DNA from: CAZUHB01 sp964620445
GTDB lineage: Bacteria > Planctomycetota > B15-G4 > CAYZWU01
DNA: 64,000 nt
Direction of reading: 5' to 3'
Assembly (NCBI GenBank): GCA_964620445.1
Contig: CAZUHB010000007.1
Span: forward strand, 62,001 to 126,000
Each line of letters opens with the position of its first letter. Positions within the stretch are counted from its first letter, which is position 1. The position numbers were made by a program, and so were the translations under genes. Below the pieces are notes generated by a model. That model was not told the DNA's origin. It searched no databases and was given only the letters and a program-made list of their open reading frames with translations. Positions 16,261 through 25,369 of this stretch are shown piece after piece.

Positions 16261-16457
16261 GACATCTTCGAGTACGATTCGCCGTCTTCGAATGCAATTC
16301 GCCGTCTTCGAATNNNNNNNNNNNNNNNNNNNNNNNNNNNNNNNNNNNNNNNNNNNNNNNNNNNNNNNNNNNNNNNNNNNNNNNNNNNNNNNNNNNNNNN
16401 NNNNNNNNNNNNNATTCGCCGTCTTCGAATGCAATTCGCCGTCTTCGAATACAATTC
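16261..16457. repeat. 20-bp tandem repeat array between glmS and the epimerase (spans N gap)
   Basis: The unit GCCGTCTTCGAATGCAATTC occurs at 16281-16300, 16418-16437 and (variant) 16438-16457, with a degenerate copy at 16261-16280 and a partial copy at 16301-16313. Each unit contains the palindrome TTCGAA. Repeats on both sides of the gap share phase if the hidden length is 3+20n. The array is in the 5' leader of the epimerase gene, so copy number could affect its expression. Confidence 0.9.
16314..16413. other. Assembly gap (100 N)
   Basis: Exactly 100 N within the 20-bp array; probably unresolved repeat copies rather than a hidden gene. Confidence 0.95.
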
Positions 16458-16470
16458 GCCAGGGCCACGC

Positions 16471-18300
16471 TCACTCGACGGTCACGGACTTGGCGAGATT
16501 CCGCGGCTGATCGATGTCGCACCCCCTGCGTCTGGCCACGTAATAAGCCAGGATCTGCAAGGGAACGACATTGACGATCGGTGAAAGAATTTCAGGAACG
16601 TCAGGAACCTCGATACACTCATCGGCCAGATTCGCCACACGCTCGTCGCCGGCATTGATGACGGCGATCACCTTTCCGTCGCGCGCCTTGACTTCCTCGA
16701 TATTGGAAACGATCTTGTCGTACACCCTGGACCGCGTCGCGATCGCCACCACGGGTATGTCGTGATCGATCAGCGCGATCGGCCCATGTTTCATCTCTCC
16801 GGCCGGATAACCCTCCGCGTGAATATATGAGATCTCCTTCAGCTTCAACGCCCCTTCGAGGGCGATCGGAAAATTGATTCCACGGCCGATGAAGAGAAAG
16901 TCCTCCGCGCGCCAGAATCGCTGGGCGACCTCCAGAAGGCGGTCCTTGTTCCGGAGAGCCGATTCGAGGGCATGGGGCAGCCGTCTGATATCGGTCATCA
17001 AGTTCCGGGCATCGGCCTCGGAAAAAGTCCCCCGCTTTCTGCCCAGGTGGAACGAGAACAGAAGGAGGGCCACGAGCTGGGATGTGAAGGCTTTGGTCGA
17101 CGCCACACCGATCTCCGGCCCCGCCTTGTTGAGAACGACGCCTCCCGCCTCGCGGCAAAGCGTGCTCGAAATGACGTTGCAGATCGCCAGTGAACGGGCT
17201 CCCTTCGATTTGGCCTCCTTGAGCGCGGCGAGGGTGTCGGCTGTTTCCCCCGACTGGGAGATGGCCAGGACGAGGCGGTCGGGCCCGACCAGGGTATCCC
17301 GGTAGCGGAATTCAGAGCTGTAGTCGACCTCGACGGGGATCCGCGCCAGCGACTCGACCATGAACTTGCCCACGAGGCCGGCGTGCCACGATGTGCCGCA
17401 GGCTAGAATCGTGACGCCCGAAACGTCTTCGAGAAACCTGTCCAGTTCGGACAGATCCTCGAAAAAGATCTCGGCGCTGTCATCGTCGAGGCGGCCGGTG
17501 ATGTTGTTCGACGCAACGACCGGCTGCTCGTCGATTTCCTTGAGCATGAAATGGCGGTATCCGCCCTTCTGGATCATCACGGGATCCCAGTCGAATCTCT
17601 GTGTGCTCCTCGATTGTGCCGCTCCGCTCACGTCGGTCACCTCGACCGAACCGAAGGTCAACGTGGCCACGTCCCCGTCCTCGAGAACCACCACATCGCG
17701 CGTCTTCTCGAGAAGAGCGAGTATATCGGAGGCGACGTACATCTCCCTGCCCGAGACGCCCACCACGAGGGGGGAATCCTTCCGGGCGCAGGCGATCCGG
17801 TCCGGCTGTTCGAGATGGATCGCCACAAGAGCGTAGGCGCCCTCCACCTCTGCGAGCGTCCTTCTCAGGGCCTCGGTCAGGTCTCCGTCGAAGTGTTTCT
17901 CGATGAGATGTGCCAGAACCTCCGAATCGGTCTGGGAGGAGAAATCGTGTCCCGATCCGATCAGGTCCTTCTTGAGAGACGAGAAGTTTTCGATGATCCC
18001 GTTGTGGACGACCACGATCTTTCCTTCGCAGTCGGTATGGGGGTGGGCGTTCTCCTCTGACGGACGGCCATGAGTCGCCCAGCGCGTGTGGCCGATGCCG
18101 ACCTTTCCAGGGGGCTTCTGCCGGTCCACCTCGACGGCCAGCTCGTCGAGCTTGCCCTCGCGGCGCATGATCTTGAGTTCTCCGCCATCGATCAACGCCA
18201 CGCCCGACGAGTCGTAGCCACGGTACTCGAGTTTACGCAGGCCGCTGATGAGAAAGGCGGCCACGTCCGAATCCGAAAGGCATCCGACTATTCCACACAT
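16471..18300 (-). CDS. glmS: Glutamine-fructose-6-phosphate aminotransferase (isomerizing)
   Basis: 609 residues from the ATG at 18300. That start is chosen because Cys2 must become the N-terminal nucleophile (MCGIVGCL); an upstream in-frame ATG (18336) would bury it. Glutaminase domain 1-240 ('RKLEYRGYDSSG', 'GHTRWATHG'), then two SIS domains ('ACGTSWHAG' about 300, 'QSGETADT', 'GRGINFPIALEGALKLKEISY'), ending in 'DQPRNLAKSVTVE', the conserved GlmS tail. It makes glucosamine 6-phosphate for UDP-GlcNAc, peptidoglycan and LPS. No glmS ribozyme core is visible upstream. It lies between a UDP-xylose synthase and the 4-epimerase. Confidence 0.96.
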   Translation of the reverse strand: MCGIVGCLSDSDVAAFLISGLRKLEYRGYDSSGVALIDGGELKIMRREGKLDELAVEVDRQKPPGKVGIGHTRWATHGRPSEENAHPHTDCEGKIVVVHNGIIENFSSLKKDLIGSGHDFSSQTDSEVLAHLIEKHFDGDLTEALRRTLAEVEGAYALVAIHLEQPDRIACARKDSPLVVGVSGREMYVASDILALLEKTRDVVVLEDGDVATLTFGSVEVTDVSGAAQSRSTQRFDWDPVMIQKGGYRHFMLKEIDEQPVVASNNITGRLDDDSAEIFFEDLSELDRFLEDVSGVTILACGTSWHAGLVGKFMVESLARIPVEVDYSSEFRYRDTLVGPDRLVLAISQSGETADTLAALKEAKSKGARSLAICNVISSTLCREAGGVVLNKAGPEIGVASTKAFTSQLVALLLFSFHLGRKRGTFSEADARNLMTDIRRLPHALESALRNKDRLLEVAQRFWRAEDFLFIGRGINFPIALEGALKLKEISYIHAEGYPAGEMKHGPIALIDHDIPVVAIATRSRVYDKIVSNIEEVKARDGKVIAVINAGDERVANLADECIEVPDVPEILSPIVNVVPLQILAYYVARRRGCDIDQPRNLAKSVTVE

Positions 18301-18356
18301 TCCACGGCCCCATTCGATTGAGTTGTCGACTGCCACACGCTCGAGACTGGCGTTGC

Positions 18357-19295
18357 TCAGGAGTTAACTTTCTCTCGGAAATAATCGAGAGTCTTCTTGA
18401 GCCCTTCTCTGAGATCGACCTGAGGTTTCCAGCCGAGGATCTTCTGGGCCCGCCCGATATCGGGACGTCTCCTCTTCGGATCGTCCACGGGAAGATCGGT
18501 GTAGCTGATCGAGCTCTTCGATCCGGTGAGTTGGACCACTTCCTCGGCGAATTCCTTGATCGTGATCTCGTCGGGATTGCCGATGTTGACCGGATCGCTC
18601 TCGGCCGACTCGGCGAGCCGCACGATACCGTCGATCAGGTCGGACACGAAACAGAAGGAGCGGGTCTGGGAGCCGTCGCCAAAAACCGAAATCGGCTCTC
18701 CCCGAAGAGCCTGGCACATGAACGTGGGCAGCGCGCGGCCGTCGTCGATGCGCATTCGCGGGCCGTAAGTATTGAAAATCCTCACGATCCGCGTACTCAC
18801 GTCGTGATAACGGTTGTAGGCCATGGTCATCGCTTCCGCGAAACGCTTGGCCTCGTCGTAAACGCCTCGCGGCCCGACCGGATTCACGTTCCCCCAGTAG
18901 GACTCGTTCTGCGGATGGACGTCGGGATCGCCGTAGACTTCCGATGTCGAGGCGAGGAGAAAGGTCGCTTTCTTCTCTTTCGAGAGGCCCAGGGCCTTGT
19001 GCGTACCGAGCGCTCCCACCTTGAGAGTCTGGATCGGCAGTTGCAGATAGTCGATCGGGCTCGCGGGCGAGGCGAAGTGAAAGACATAGTCGATCGCCCC
19101 GGGGACATGGATGAAGCGCGTCACGTCATAGCGAACAAAACCGAATTTCTCGTTGCCGAAAAGGTGTTCGATATTGCGAATATCGCCTGTCAGCAGGTTG
19201 TCCATCGCGACGACTTCATGGCCGCGTGCCAGCAGAGCGTCGCAAAGGTGAGAACCGAGAAATCCGGCTCCACCGGTGATCAATGATCTGGGCAT
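18357..19295 (-). CDS. UDP-glucuronate decarboxylase (UDP-xylose synthase)
   Basis: 312 residues. Signatures of the UXS family are clear: GGAGFLGSHLCD (8-19), 'FHFASPASPIDY', 'STSEVYGDP..HPQ.ESYWGNVNP' and the catalytic YDEAKR. It oxidises UDP-glucuronate at C4, decarboxylates it and reduces the keto intermediate to give UDP-xylose, in the cytoplasm. AGAGGA precedes the ATG. It is 56 bp upstream of glmS on the same strand, part of the surface-sugar block. A UDP-glucose dehydrogenase to supply UDP-glucuronate is not seen here. An ArnA-like product with a formyltransferase domain is excluded by length. Confidence 0.92.
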   Translation of the reverse strand: MPRSLITGGAGFLGSHLCDALLARGHEVVAMDNLLTGDIRNIEHLFGNEKFGFVRYDVTRFIHVPGAIDYVFHFASPASPIDYLQLPIQTLKVGALGTHKALGLSKEKKATFLLASTSEVYGDPDVHPQNESYWGNVNPVGPRGVYDEAKRFAEAMTMAYNRYHDVSTRIVRIFNTYGPRMRIDDGRALPTFMCQALRGEPISVFGDGSQTRSFCFVSDLIDGIVRLAESAESDPVNIGNPDEITIKEFAEEVVQLTGSKSSISYTDLPVDDPKRRRPDIGRAQKILGWKPQVDLREGLKKTLDYFREKVNS

Positions 19296-19316
19296 GGTGT
19301 TCCTCTCGTTTCCCGA

Positions 19317-19976
19317 TCAACTCTCTCCCTCGACGGGATAGACCGGTCCTTTGAAATCTGCAGGCCGCCCGGCGACGCTGCCCGCGTATTCGGTGCTTCC
19401 ACCCTTCTTGGTTTTCTGAATCCCCGCCAGGGTGATGTCGAAATCGATCTTGTCCTGCGGCGATACCGTGACGAGGTCGGCAAATCTCTTCTTGAGAACC
19501 AATCGGAGTTTCTCGCTGATATTGATGACCGACCGCCCCTCGCGCATCCAGAAGAGAACGTTCACCTTGTAGCGAGTATGACCGGTTCTGAGCACGTTGA
19601 GGCGGCATTTGGCAATCTCGGGCAGGGCGATGGCGGTGTTCGTCAGAGATCTCTGGATCGCGTCGAGCGAAACGCGCGCCGTGCCGCTCGCCGTCTTCGA
19701 TGCGATGTACCGCTTCCCCTCGGCGTTCCAGAGATTGAAGATGATGAACTGGATCACGTTGAGATTGAGACAGATGAGAACCGCGGAGACAACGATGAGC
19801 AAGACCCGGTACCTGACCAGCCACTCCTCGCTGAGAAAGGCCGGGGAGTCCCCACCCGTAACATTGAACAGAGACGGATCGATCACCAGTGCAACCAAAG
19901 CCGCTGACAGGAGAAGGATCAGGACTCGGTTCAAAAAGACAGTGAAACCACTGATCATTCTTCCCGGCTTGAACAT
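19317..19976 (-). CDS. Two-TM membrane protein, AmaP/Asp23-like
   Basis: 219 residues. Two membrane segments at about 14-32 and 55-80 are followed by a cytoplasmic alpha/beta domain of the Asp23/AmaP type ('ARVSLDAIQRSLTNTAIALP', then alternating strands to about 195). AmaP anchors alkaline-shock proteins in Gram-positive bacteria; here only the fold resemblance is claimed. Start ATG 19976 has a very strong GGAGGAGG. The order efp-accB-accC-amaP-like mirrors the efp/accB/accC/asp23 neighbourhood known from Firmicutes, which supports the assignment. A tail of about 20 Gly/Pro-rich residues has no known role. Confidence 0.65.
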   Translation of the reverse strand: MFKPGRMISGFTVFLNRVLILLLSAALVALVIDPSLFNVTGGDSPAFLSEEWLVRYRVLLIVVSAVLICLNLNVIQFIIFNLWNAEGKRYIASKTASGTARVSLDAIQRSLTNTAIALPEIAKCRLNVLRTGHTRYKVNVLFWMREGRSVINISEKLRLVLKKRFADLVTVSPQDKIDFDITLAGIQKTKKGGSTEYAGSVAGRPADFKGPVYPVEGES

Positions 19977-19993
19977 TCTCCTCCTCCCGCCAC

Positions 19994-21340
19994 TTATAGA
20001 TCTAGAAAATTGTTCTCTATGAAAGACGTATCGAACTGGCCCTTGGTGAACTGGGGATGCCTGACGATTTCTCGGTGAAGCGGGATCGTTGTCTTGACTC
20101 CGCTGATCACGTACTCGTCGAGCGCCCGCTTGATGATCTGAGTCGCCTGTTCGCGTGTGTCGCCATGGGCGATCAGTTTGGCGATCATCGAGTCGTACTG
20201 CGCCGGAACCTTGTAGCCGGCATAAACGTGCGAGTCGACCCGCACGCCGCGGCCGCCGGGCTGGAAGTAGTTCTCGATCGTTCCGGGGCAGGGCCTCAGG
20301 TTGTCGTCGGGATCCTCGGCATTGATCCGGCACTCGATGGCGTGGCCCTTCATGACTATATCGTCCTGAGTCATCCAGAGCGTCTCGCCCGCGGCGATCC
20401 GGATCTGAGCCTGCACGAGGTCGATATCGGTCACCATCTCGCTGACCGGGTGTTCGACCTGGATCCGCGCGTTGACTTCCATGAAGTAGAAGTTCATGTC
20501 GTTGTCCACGAGAAACTCGACGGTGCCGGCGTTCCGGTACCCGGCCGCCAGGCAGAGTCTCACGGCCGCGGCGCCCATGATTTCGCGCAGTTCGGCAGAC
20601 ACGACGGGGCTGGGCGACTCCTCGATGATCTTCTGGTGGCGCCGCTGCAGCGAACAGTCCCTCTCGCCGAGATGAACCATGCTCCCCTCGGCATCGCCGA
20701 GCACCTGGATCTCGATGTGGCGCGGGTTTTCGATGTAGTGCTCCATGTAGACCGACGAGTCGCCGAAGGCCACCTCGGCCTCGGCCCTGGCGGCCAGAAA
20801 AGCGTTCACCAGCGAGATCTCGTTGTGAGCCACGCGCATGCCGCGGCCCCCGCCGCCGGCCGACGCCTTGATGATCACGGGAAATCCGATCTCGTGGGCG
20901 ATCTTGCGCGCTTCCTTGTCATTCTCGACGAGCGCCTTGGAACCGGGGATCACCGGAATATCGTTCTCCATGGCGATCCGCCTCGCCTCGGCCTTGGCTC
21001 CGACGAGGGCGATCGTCTCCGGCGGCGGGCCGATGAATGCGATGCCGCAACTAATGCACACCTCTGCGAAGTGGTCGTTCTCGGCCAGAAACCCGTAACC
21101 GGGGTGAATCGCTTCCACATCGGTGATCTCCGCCGCCGAGATGATGCGCGGGATGTCGAGGTAGCTTCTCCCCGACTGGGGAGGGCCGATACAGATCGTC
21201 TCGTCGGCCAGATCGAGATAGCGGGCGTTCTCGTCCGCTTGTGAATATACCGCAACCGTTTCGACACCGAGTTCCTTGCAGGCGCGAATGACCCGTAAGG
21301 CGATCTCACTGCGGTTGGCGATCAGAATCCGTTTGAACAT
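19994..21340 (-). CDS. accC: Acetyl-CoA carboxylase, biotin carboxylase subunit
   Basis: 448 residues, standard length. N-terminal biotin carboxylase fold 'MFKRILIANRSEIALRVIRACKELG' (given here only as a family landmark at 1-25, split by the phosphate-binding region), 'HPGYGFLAEN', the ATP-grasp glycine loop 'KASAGGGGRGMR' and 'FMEVNARIQVEHPVSE'. It carboxylates the biotin on AccB using ATP and bicarbonate, the first half-reaction of malonyl-CoA synthesis. The gene follows accB by 17 bp and precedes the AmaP-like gene by 17 bp, so the set is an operon. The carboxyltransferase genes accA and accD are not in the window. Confidence 0.96.
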   Translation of the reverse strand: MFKRILIANRSEIALRVIRACKELGVETVAVYSQADENARYLDLADETICIGPPQSGRSYLDIPRIISAAEITDVEAIHPGYGFLAENDHFAEVCISCGIAFIGPPPETIALVGAKAEARRIAMENDIPVIPGSKALVENDKEARKIAHEIGFPVIIKASAGGGGRGMRVAHNEISLVNAFLAARAEAEVAFGDSSVYMEHYIENPRHIEIQVLGDAEGSMVHLGERDCSLQRRHQKIIEESPSPVVSAELREIMGAAAVRLCLAAGYRNAGTVEFLVDNDMNFYFMEVNARIQVEHPVSEMVTDIDLVQAQIRIAAGETLWMTQDDIVMKGHAIECRINAEDPDDNLRPCPGTIENYFQPGGRGVRVDSHVYAGYKVPAQYDSMIAKLIAHGDTREQATQIIKRALDEYVISGVKTTIPLHREIVRHPQFTKGQFDTSFIENNFLDL

Positions 21341-21357
21341 GAAAAGACTGCTTTCAG

Positions 21358-21846
21358 TTACTTTGTTGTCTTGATCAGGAAGAGGGGTTGACCGAACTCG
21401 ACCGCCTCGCCGTTCTCGACGAGAATGTCGATCACCTCGCCGCCCGTTTCAGCCTTGATCTCGTTCATCACCTTCATCGCTTCGATGATGCAGAGGATCG
21501 ACTCCTTGTTCACCTTCTCGCCCTCGGCCACGTAAGGCGGCGATTCGGGGCTCGGAGCCCGGTAAAAAGTGCCCACCATTGGAGACTTGAACTCGGTCAC
21601 ATCCTTGTCGAGCGCCGGTGCCGACGATCCCGCTTCTTCAGCGGGCGCGGCCTGAGCGGTTGCGGGCGGCGGCGGGCCGTAACCAGCCGACACGGGCTGG
21701 GAAATGACGGGGACGGCCCCTCCTTGAATTCCCGGCAGGTGTTTCGTCAGCCTGACCTCTCTCAAGCCGTCCTTGATCTCGATCTCGTCGATTTCGGCGT
21801 CCTTCATCAACTCGACGAGTTCCTTGACCTTTTTATAAATATCCAT
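21358..21846 (-). CDS. accB: Biotin carboxyl carrier protein of acetyl-CoA carboxylase
   Basis: 162 residues. The C-terminal biotinyl domain (about 88-162) contains EAMKVM with the biotin-accepting Lys125, in the usual position 37 residues from the end, and 'ESPPYVAEGEKV' ahead of it. The N-terminal helix pair (1-30) and the Pro/Ala-rich linker (about 45-80) are typical of AccB. It carries CO2 from AccC to the carboxyltransferase. It sits between efp and accC, a frequent arrangement. ATG 21846 is preceded by GGGAGACCAC. Confidence 0.96.
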   Translation of the reverse strand: MDIYKKVKELVELMKDAEIDEIEIKDGLREVRLTKHLPGIQGGAVPVISQPVSAGYGPPPPATAQAAPAEEAGSSAPALDKDVTEFKSPMVGTFYRAPSPESPPYVAEGEKVNKESILCIIEAMKVMNEIKAETGGEVIDILVENGEAVEFGQPLFLIKTTK

Positions 21847-21948
21847 GTGGTCTCCCGTATGGAACCTTTCTCACCCCTCTGCGTACGCCTCGCGTCGTCC
21901 GGTCTCCATGCCGTACGCGGCTGCGCCGCCGGATGGAAAGGTCGATCC

Positions 21949-22518
21949 TCAATCGTTTGCCCTCTCCATGTACTCGCCCGTTCGCGTATCGACGCGGACC
22001 TTCTCGCCCTCGACAACGAATTCGGGCACCTGAATCGTCGCGCCCGTATCGATGACGGCCGGCTTCGAACTCGACGTGGCCGTGGCCCCCTTGAGCGCCG
22101 GCGCCGTCTCTTTCACCTCGAAGACCATGAAATCGGGGATGGAAACGGTGAGTATCTCGTCCTTGAAAACCTTGAAAGCACAGACCGTATTCTCTTTGAG
22201 AAAACGGAGATGCTGCTCCATCATCTCGAGATTGACCGGAACCTGTTCATAGCTTTCGGGGTCCATGAAGAAGAAATTGTCTCCGTCCCGGTAGAGATAC
22301 TCCATCTCCCTTTTCTCGATGATGGCCTGGTCGACCTTTGCCTTCGAGTCAAAGGTGTGCTCGAGAACGCTTCCGGTCTTGACGTTTTTCAGTTTGGTGC
22401 GAACAAACGCGCCTCCCTTGCCCGGTTTGACGAACTGGAATTCGACGATATCCCAGAGTTCGTCCCTGAATATGATCGTCATACCGTTTTTGAAATCGTT
22501 GGTCGAAATCGTAGGCAA
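21949..22518 (-). CDS. efp: Translation elongation factor P
   Basis: 189 residues from a TTG start at 22518. This start is preferred over the ATG at 22536 because AGGAGG (22526-22531) lies 7 nt upstream of the TTG and inside the longer reading. Three beta-barrel domains are expected; domain I has 'KPGKGGAF' (31-38), with Lys34 at the loop tip exactly where beta-lysylation occurs in E. coli EF-P. It rescues ribosomes stalled at consecutive prolines. A likely modifying ligase (EpmA-like) is encoded at 30799-32115. The gene is followed by accB and accC on the same strand. Confidence 0.95.
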   Translation of the reverse strand: MPTISTNDFKNGMTIIFRDELWDIVEFQFVKPGKGGAFVRTKLKNVKTGSVLEHTFDSKAKVDQAIIEKREMEYLYRDGDNFFFMDPESYEQVPVNLEMMEQHLRFLKENTVCAFKVFKDEILTVSIPDFMVFEVKETAPALKGATATSSSKPAVIDTGATIQVPEFVVEGEKVRVDTRTGEYMERAND

Positions 22519-22523
22519 CGTAA

Positions 22524-22532
22524 AACCTCCTT
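22524..22532 (-). promoter_or_regulatory. Strong ribosome binding site that fixes the efp TTG start
   Basis: AGGAGG on the minus strand, 7 nt from the TTG at 22518. The only nearby ATG (22536) lies upstream of it, so initiation there would leave this site unused. Confidence 0.75.
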
Positions 22533-22809
22533 GCACAGAAAGACATGCCGTCTCAGCCAGGACCTGCCATCTTGGAAGCGGAATGTCCCCGCTATCGAAG
22601 AATAACTTTTATACTTGCGTCGAAACCAAGAGGAGTATCATGAACGCGTGCCCAAGTGTCAAGGATCATCAATGACATTTCGCGCGGTGGCCGGAGGAGG
22701 ATCAACAGACTTGGGGAAAGTCTATCCCCCTTTTTTTTGAGGATGTTACAAGCCGGACATGGTTTGTAATAACTGTTGACCGCTGGAACGATTTGCTCTC
22801 TGATTCATT

Positions 22810-22838
22810 TTGATTTCTGTGCAGGAAGGCCGTATATA
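22810..22838 (+). promoter_or_regulatory. Candidate sigma-70-type promoter for the protease operon
   Basis: TTGATT (22810-22815), a 17-bp spacer, and TATATA (22833-22838), four of six matches at each hexamer with ideal spacing. It lies 150 bp before the ATG of the protease gene. Confidence 0.5.
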
Positions 22839-22987
22839 AAGTCGATGATGCTATAAGGTAGATAGAACTCCGGCCAGCCTCGCTCGATCGCACATCGATG
22901 ACCGGAGCCAAAAACAGAGAAACGGATCGATCCTCCACTACGTTTCGAACGGCGGCTAACCGCCTAAAAGAAGGACACTTATACCTC

Positions 22988-25369
22988 ATGAAAGAGACAT
23001 CGAACTCTACTCTGATCGTCCTCTCCTCTCTTTTTCTCCTCATCGGATTTGCATGGTCACAGCCGGCCGTCGCCCAGGACGGGAACCGCCTGACCAGAAT
23101 CGACGACACTTTTTCCAGGATGGAAACCGCCGACGTCGCCGAACTGTGGATCCTGTGCACCGAGGCGACCGATCTCGTTGGCGACGACGCTGCCGCCAGG
23201 GAAAAAGTCATCGCAAAGCTCGCCTCCGAGAATCCCGTCGTCAGGCTCGGGGCCGCGCGGGTCTTGCTCGGGACCGGCGACAGCCGCGAGGCGATCCCCG
23301 TTCTGCTCGATTTCGTCCTGAGCACGGACAGGATCGATCTCCGAATCAGCGCCATCGAGCTGATCGAGATCATCGATTTCATCGAGGACGAGTTCCTCAC
23401 CGATGTGGAAAACGGCCTCAACCGTGTCCTGGAAGATGAAAACGATCCTTTCATCCGGATCCAGGCAGCACGGGCGCTCTCGAACGTCTCCAGCCGCCAC
23501 GCAAAAAAGGCGAGGATCGAACTGAAGGCCGCGATAGAGTCGGACAACCTCGAGATCAAGATCTGCGGAGCGCTCGCCCTCGCCGACATCGGCGAAATGG
23601 AACTCGCCAAGAGGGTGCTTCGCGCCATCAAGAACGATCCCACCGTCGAGGGGCGTCTCGCCAGGACCTTCCTGGAGAACTGGAACCTGCAGCGCTACTA
23701 CATCAATCTGGTGCGGGAAAAATCGATGAGCCTCGAGGGCGGCCATCGCTTCAGCTCATCCGTCTACGGCCTCGAGCTGATCTCGGAAATCATCGACAAG
23801 ATCCGGGAGGACCATATCCTTGGCGACAAGTTTCAGACCAGGGAAGGCCTCGAAAAACTCCTCACCGCCGCCGCGAAGGGGATGCTCAATTCGGTCGATC
23901 CCCACTCGACTTATTTCAGCCAGGAAGAAAACGAGCGTTGGCGGATGGACCTGATCCGATCATACGCCGGCATCGGCGCCTACGTGGACACGATCGACGG
24001 GGTCTTCTCGATCACGCGCCCGATCTATTCCGGCCCGGCATACAAGACAGGTCTCCGTTCGGGCGATCAGATCTGGAAGGTCGACGGCTGGGAGACCTTC
24101 AAACAGGAGAACGAGGAAATCATCCGCCGCCTCAAGGGGGATCCGAACACGGAAGTGACGATCACCGTTTACCGGCCGGGTTGGAAGAAAGAACGGGAGT
24201 ACAAGATCACGCGCGAGGAGATATCGATTCCAACGCTGGCGTCGGAAATCTTTCCGGGCGACATCGCCTATCTCGAACTCAAGCAGTTTTCCGACGATGC
24301 GTGGCGCTTCATGTCGAAGGAGCTGAAAAAGCTCAAGAAGCTCGGTGTCAAGGGGCTCGTTCTCGACGTGCGCAACAACACGGGCGGTTATCTGAGCGAG
24401 GCCGTTCTGATCTCCTCCTATTTCCTCGATCCGGGAAAGCTCGTGGTCTACACCAAGAGCCGGAACGAGCACCGCCGCGATTACTACTCCCAGGACATGC
24501 CTGTCAAGTGGGACGCTCCCGTGGTGGTGCTCACCAACCGGCACAGCGCGAGCGCCTCGGAGATCCTCGCCGGTGCGCTCAAGTACTACGAGCGCGCGCT
24601 CATCGTGGGCGACAAGACGTACGGAAAGGGATCGGTACAGATTCCCAAGCACCTCGAATGCCAGCCGCCCGAAACGCTCAAGGTGGACAAGAACAACAAC
24701 GGCATGTACGATCCCGGCGACGATTTCGACGATCTCAACTCCAACGGAAAATACGATATCGGTCCCATGGTGAAGATCACCACGTCGATGTACTTTCTTC
24801 CCTCCGACGAAAGCATCCACACCTTGAGAGACCTCGACGGTTCGATCATTCACAAGGGCGGAATCGAGCCGAATCTCGCCTGCGAATACGAGGGAATTAA
24901 GGCGTGGAAGGAAGAGGAACTCACCGATCTCATCGAGAAGGAAGTCTTCAAGAAATACGTGGACGAGCGTTTTGCGGACAACAAGGAACTCTTCATCGCC
25001 CTTGCCGAGGGGGACAATTTCGACACCTCTCGCTATCCCGATTTCGAGGCGTTCTTCGAGGGTCTCGATACCCACCTCGAGGTCAACGACATCAGGAAGT
25101 GGATCAGAGCCGAAATCAGGCGCAAAGTCTCCGATGAGCGTGGAAAAGCCTATCCCGGTTTCCAGTTCTACGGGGATTATCAGGAAGACAGCCAGCTCCA
25201 GACGGGCATCGCCAAGCTCCTGGAAAAAATCGGCGCCGACATCAAGAGCTTTGCCGAGTACCGGGGATTCGCCGATAAGGACTTCAAAGCCAAGGAAAAG
25301 GATGATAGTCTCTCGGATTCGGGACAAAAAGAACTGAATCCGGGAGAGTCGGATGAGCTTCAACGCTGA
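22988..25369 (+). CDS. S41 (C-terminal processing) protease with HEAT-like N-terminus and calcium-loop insert
   Basis: 793 residues from ATG 22988, chosen because it opens a signal peptide (cleavage likely after AVA, about residue 29); upstream in-frame starts add a charged leader. Residues about 40-230 are HEAT-like ('VRLGAARVLLG', 'IQAARALS'); a PDZ domain follows (about 330-410); the S41 domain has S522 (in HSASASE) and K547 (in TYGKGSVQ), the Ser-Lys dyad at the spacing seen in Prc/CtpA. Just after it are two D-x-N-x-N-G loops (567-575 and 582-590), an insertion that looks calcium-binding. Likely a periplasmic protease that clips C-termini or damaged envelope proteins. Its end overlaps the next gene by 17 nt. 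Confidence 0.9.
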   Translation: MKETSNSTLIVLSSLFLLIGFAWSQPAVAQDGNRLTRIDDTFSRMETADVAELWILCTEATDLVGDDAAAREKVIAKLASENPVVRLGAARVLLGTGDSREAIPVLLDFVLSTDRIDLRISAIELIEIIDFIEDEFLTDVENGLNRVLEDENDPFIRIQAARALSNVSSRHAKKARIELKAAIESDNLEIKICGALALADIGEMELAKRVLRAIKNDPTVEGRLARTFLENWNLQRYYINLVREKSMSLEGGHRFSSSVYGLELISEIIDKIREDHILGDKFQTREGLEKLLTAAAKGMLNSVDPHSTYFSQEENERWRMDLIRSYAGIGAYVDTIDGVFSITRPIYSGPAYKTGLRSGDQIWKVDGWETFKQENEEIIRRLKGDPNTEVTITVYRPGWKKEREYKITREEISIPTLASEIFPGDIAYLELKQFSDDAWRFMSKELKKLKKLGVKGLVLDVRNNTGGYLSEAVLISSYFLDPGKLVVYTKSRNEHRRDYYSQDMPVKWDAPVVVLTNRHSASASEILAGALKYYERALIVGDKTYGKGSVQIPKHLECQPPETLKVDKNNNGMYDPGDDFDDLNSNGKYDIGPMVKITTSMYFLPSDESIHTLRDLDGSIIHKGGIEPNLACEYEGIKAWKEEELTDLIEKEVFKKYVDERFADNKELFIALAEGDNFDTSRYPDFEAFFEGLDTHLEVNDIRKWIRAEIRRKVSDERGKAYPGFQFYGDYQEDSQLQTGIAKLLEKIGADIKSFAEYRGFADKDFKAKEKDDSLSDSGQKELNPGESDELQR

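Larger units (their letters stand above)
22519..22987. other. Divergent intergenic region between efp and the S41 protease
   Basis: 469 bp with no supported gene. It should hold the efp operon promoter and that of the protease operon. It contains an oligo-T run at about 22729-22737 and the promoter candidate listed separately; nothing else is recognised. Confidence 0.6.

Noticed and set aside
16261..16457. Possible CRISPR array around the second N gap
   Set aside because: The 20-bp units are head-to-tail without unique spacers.
18301..18336. Extended N-terminus of GlmS
   Set aside because: It would bury the catalytic Cys2, which must be the first residue after Met removal.
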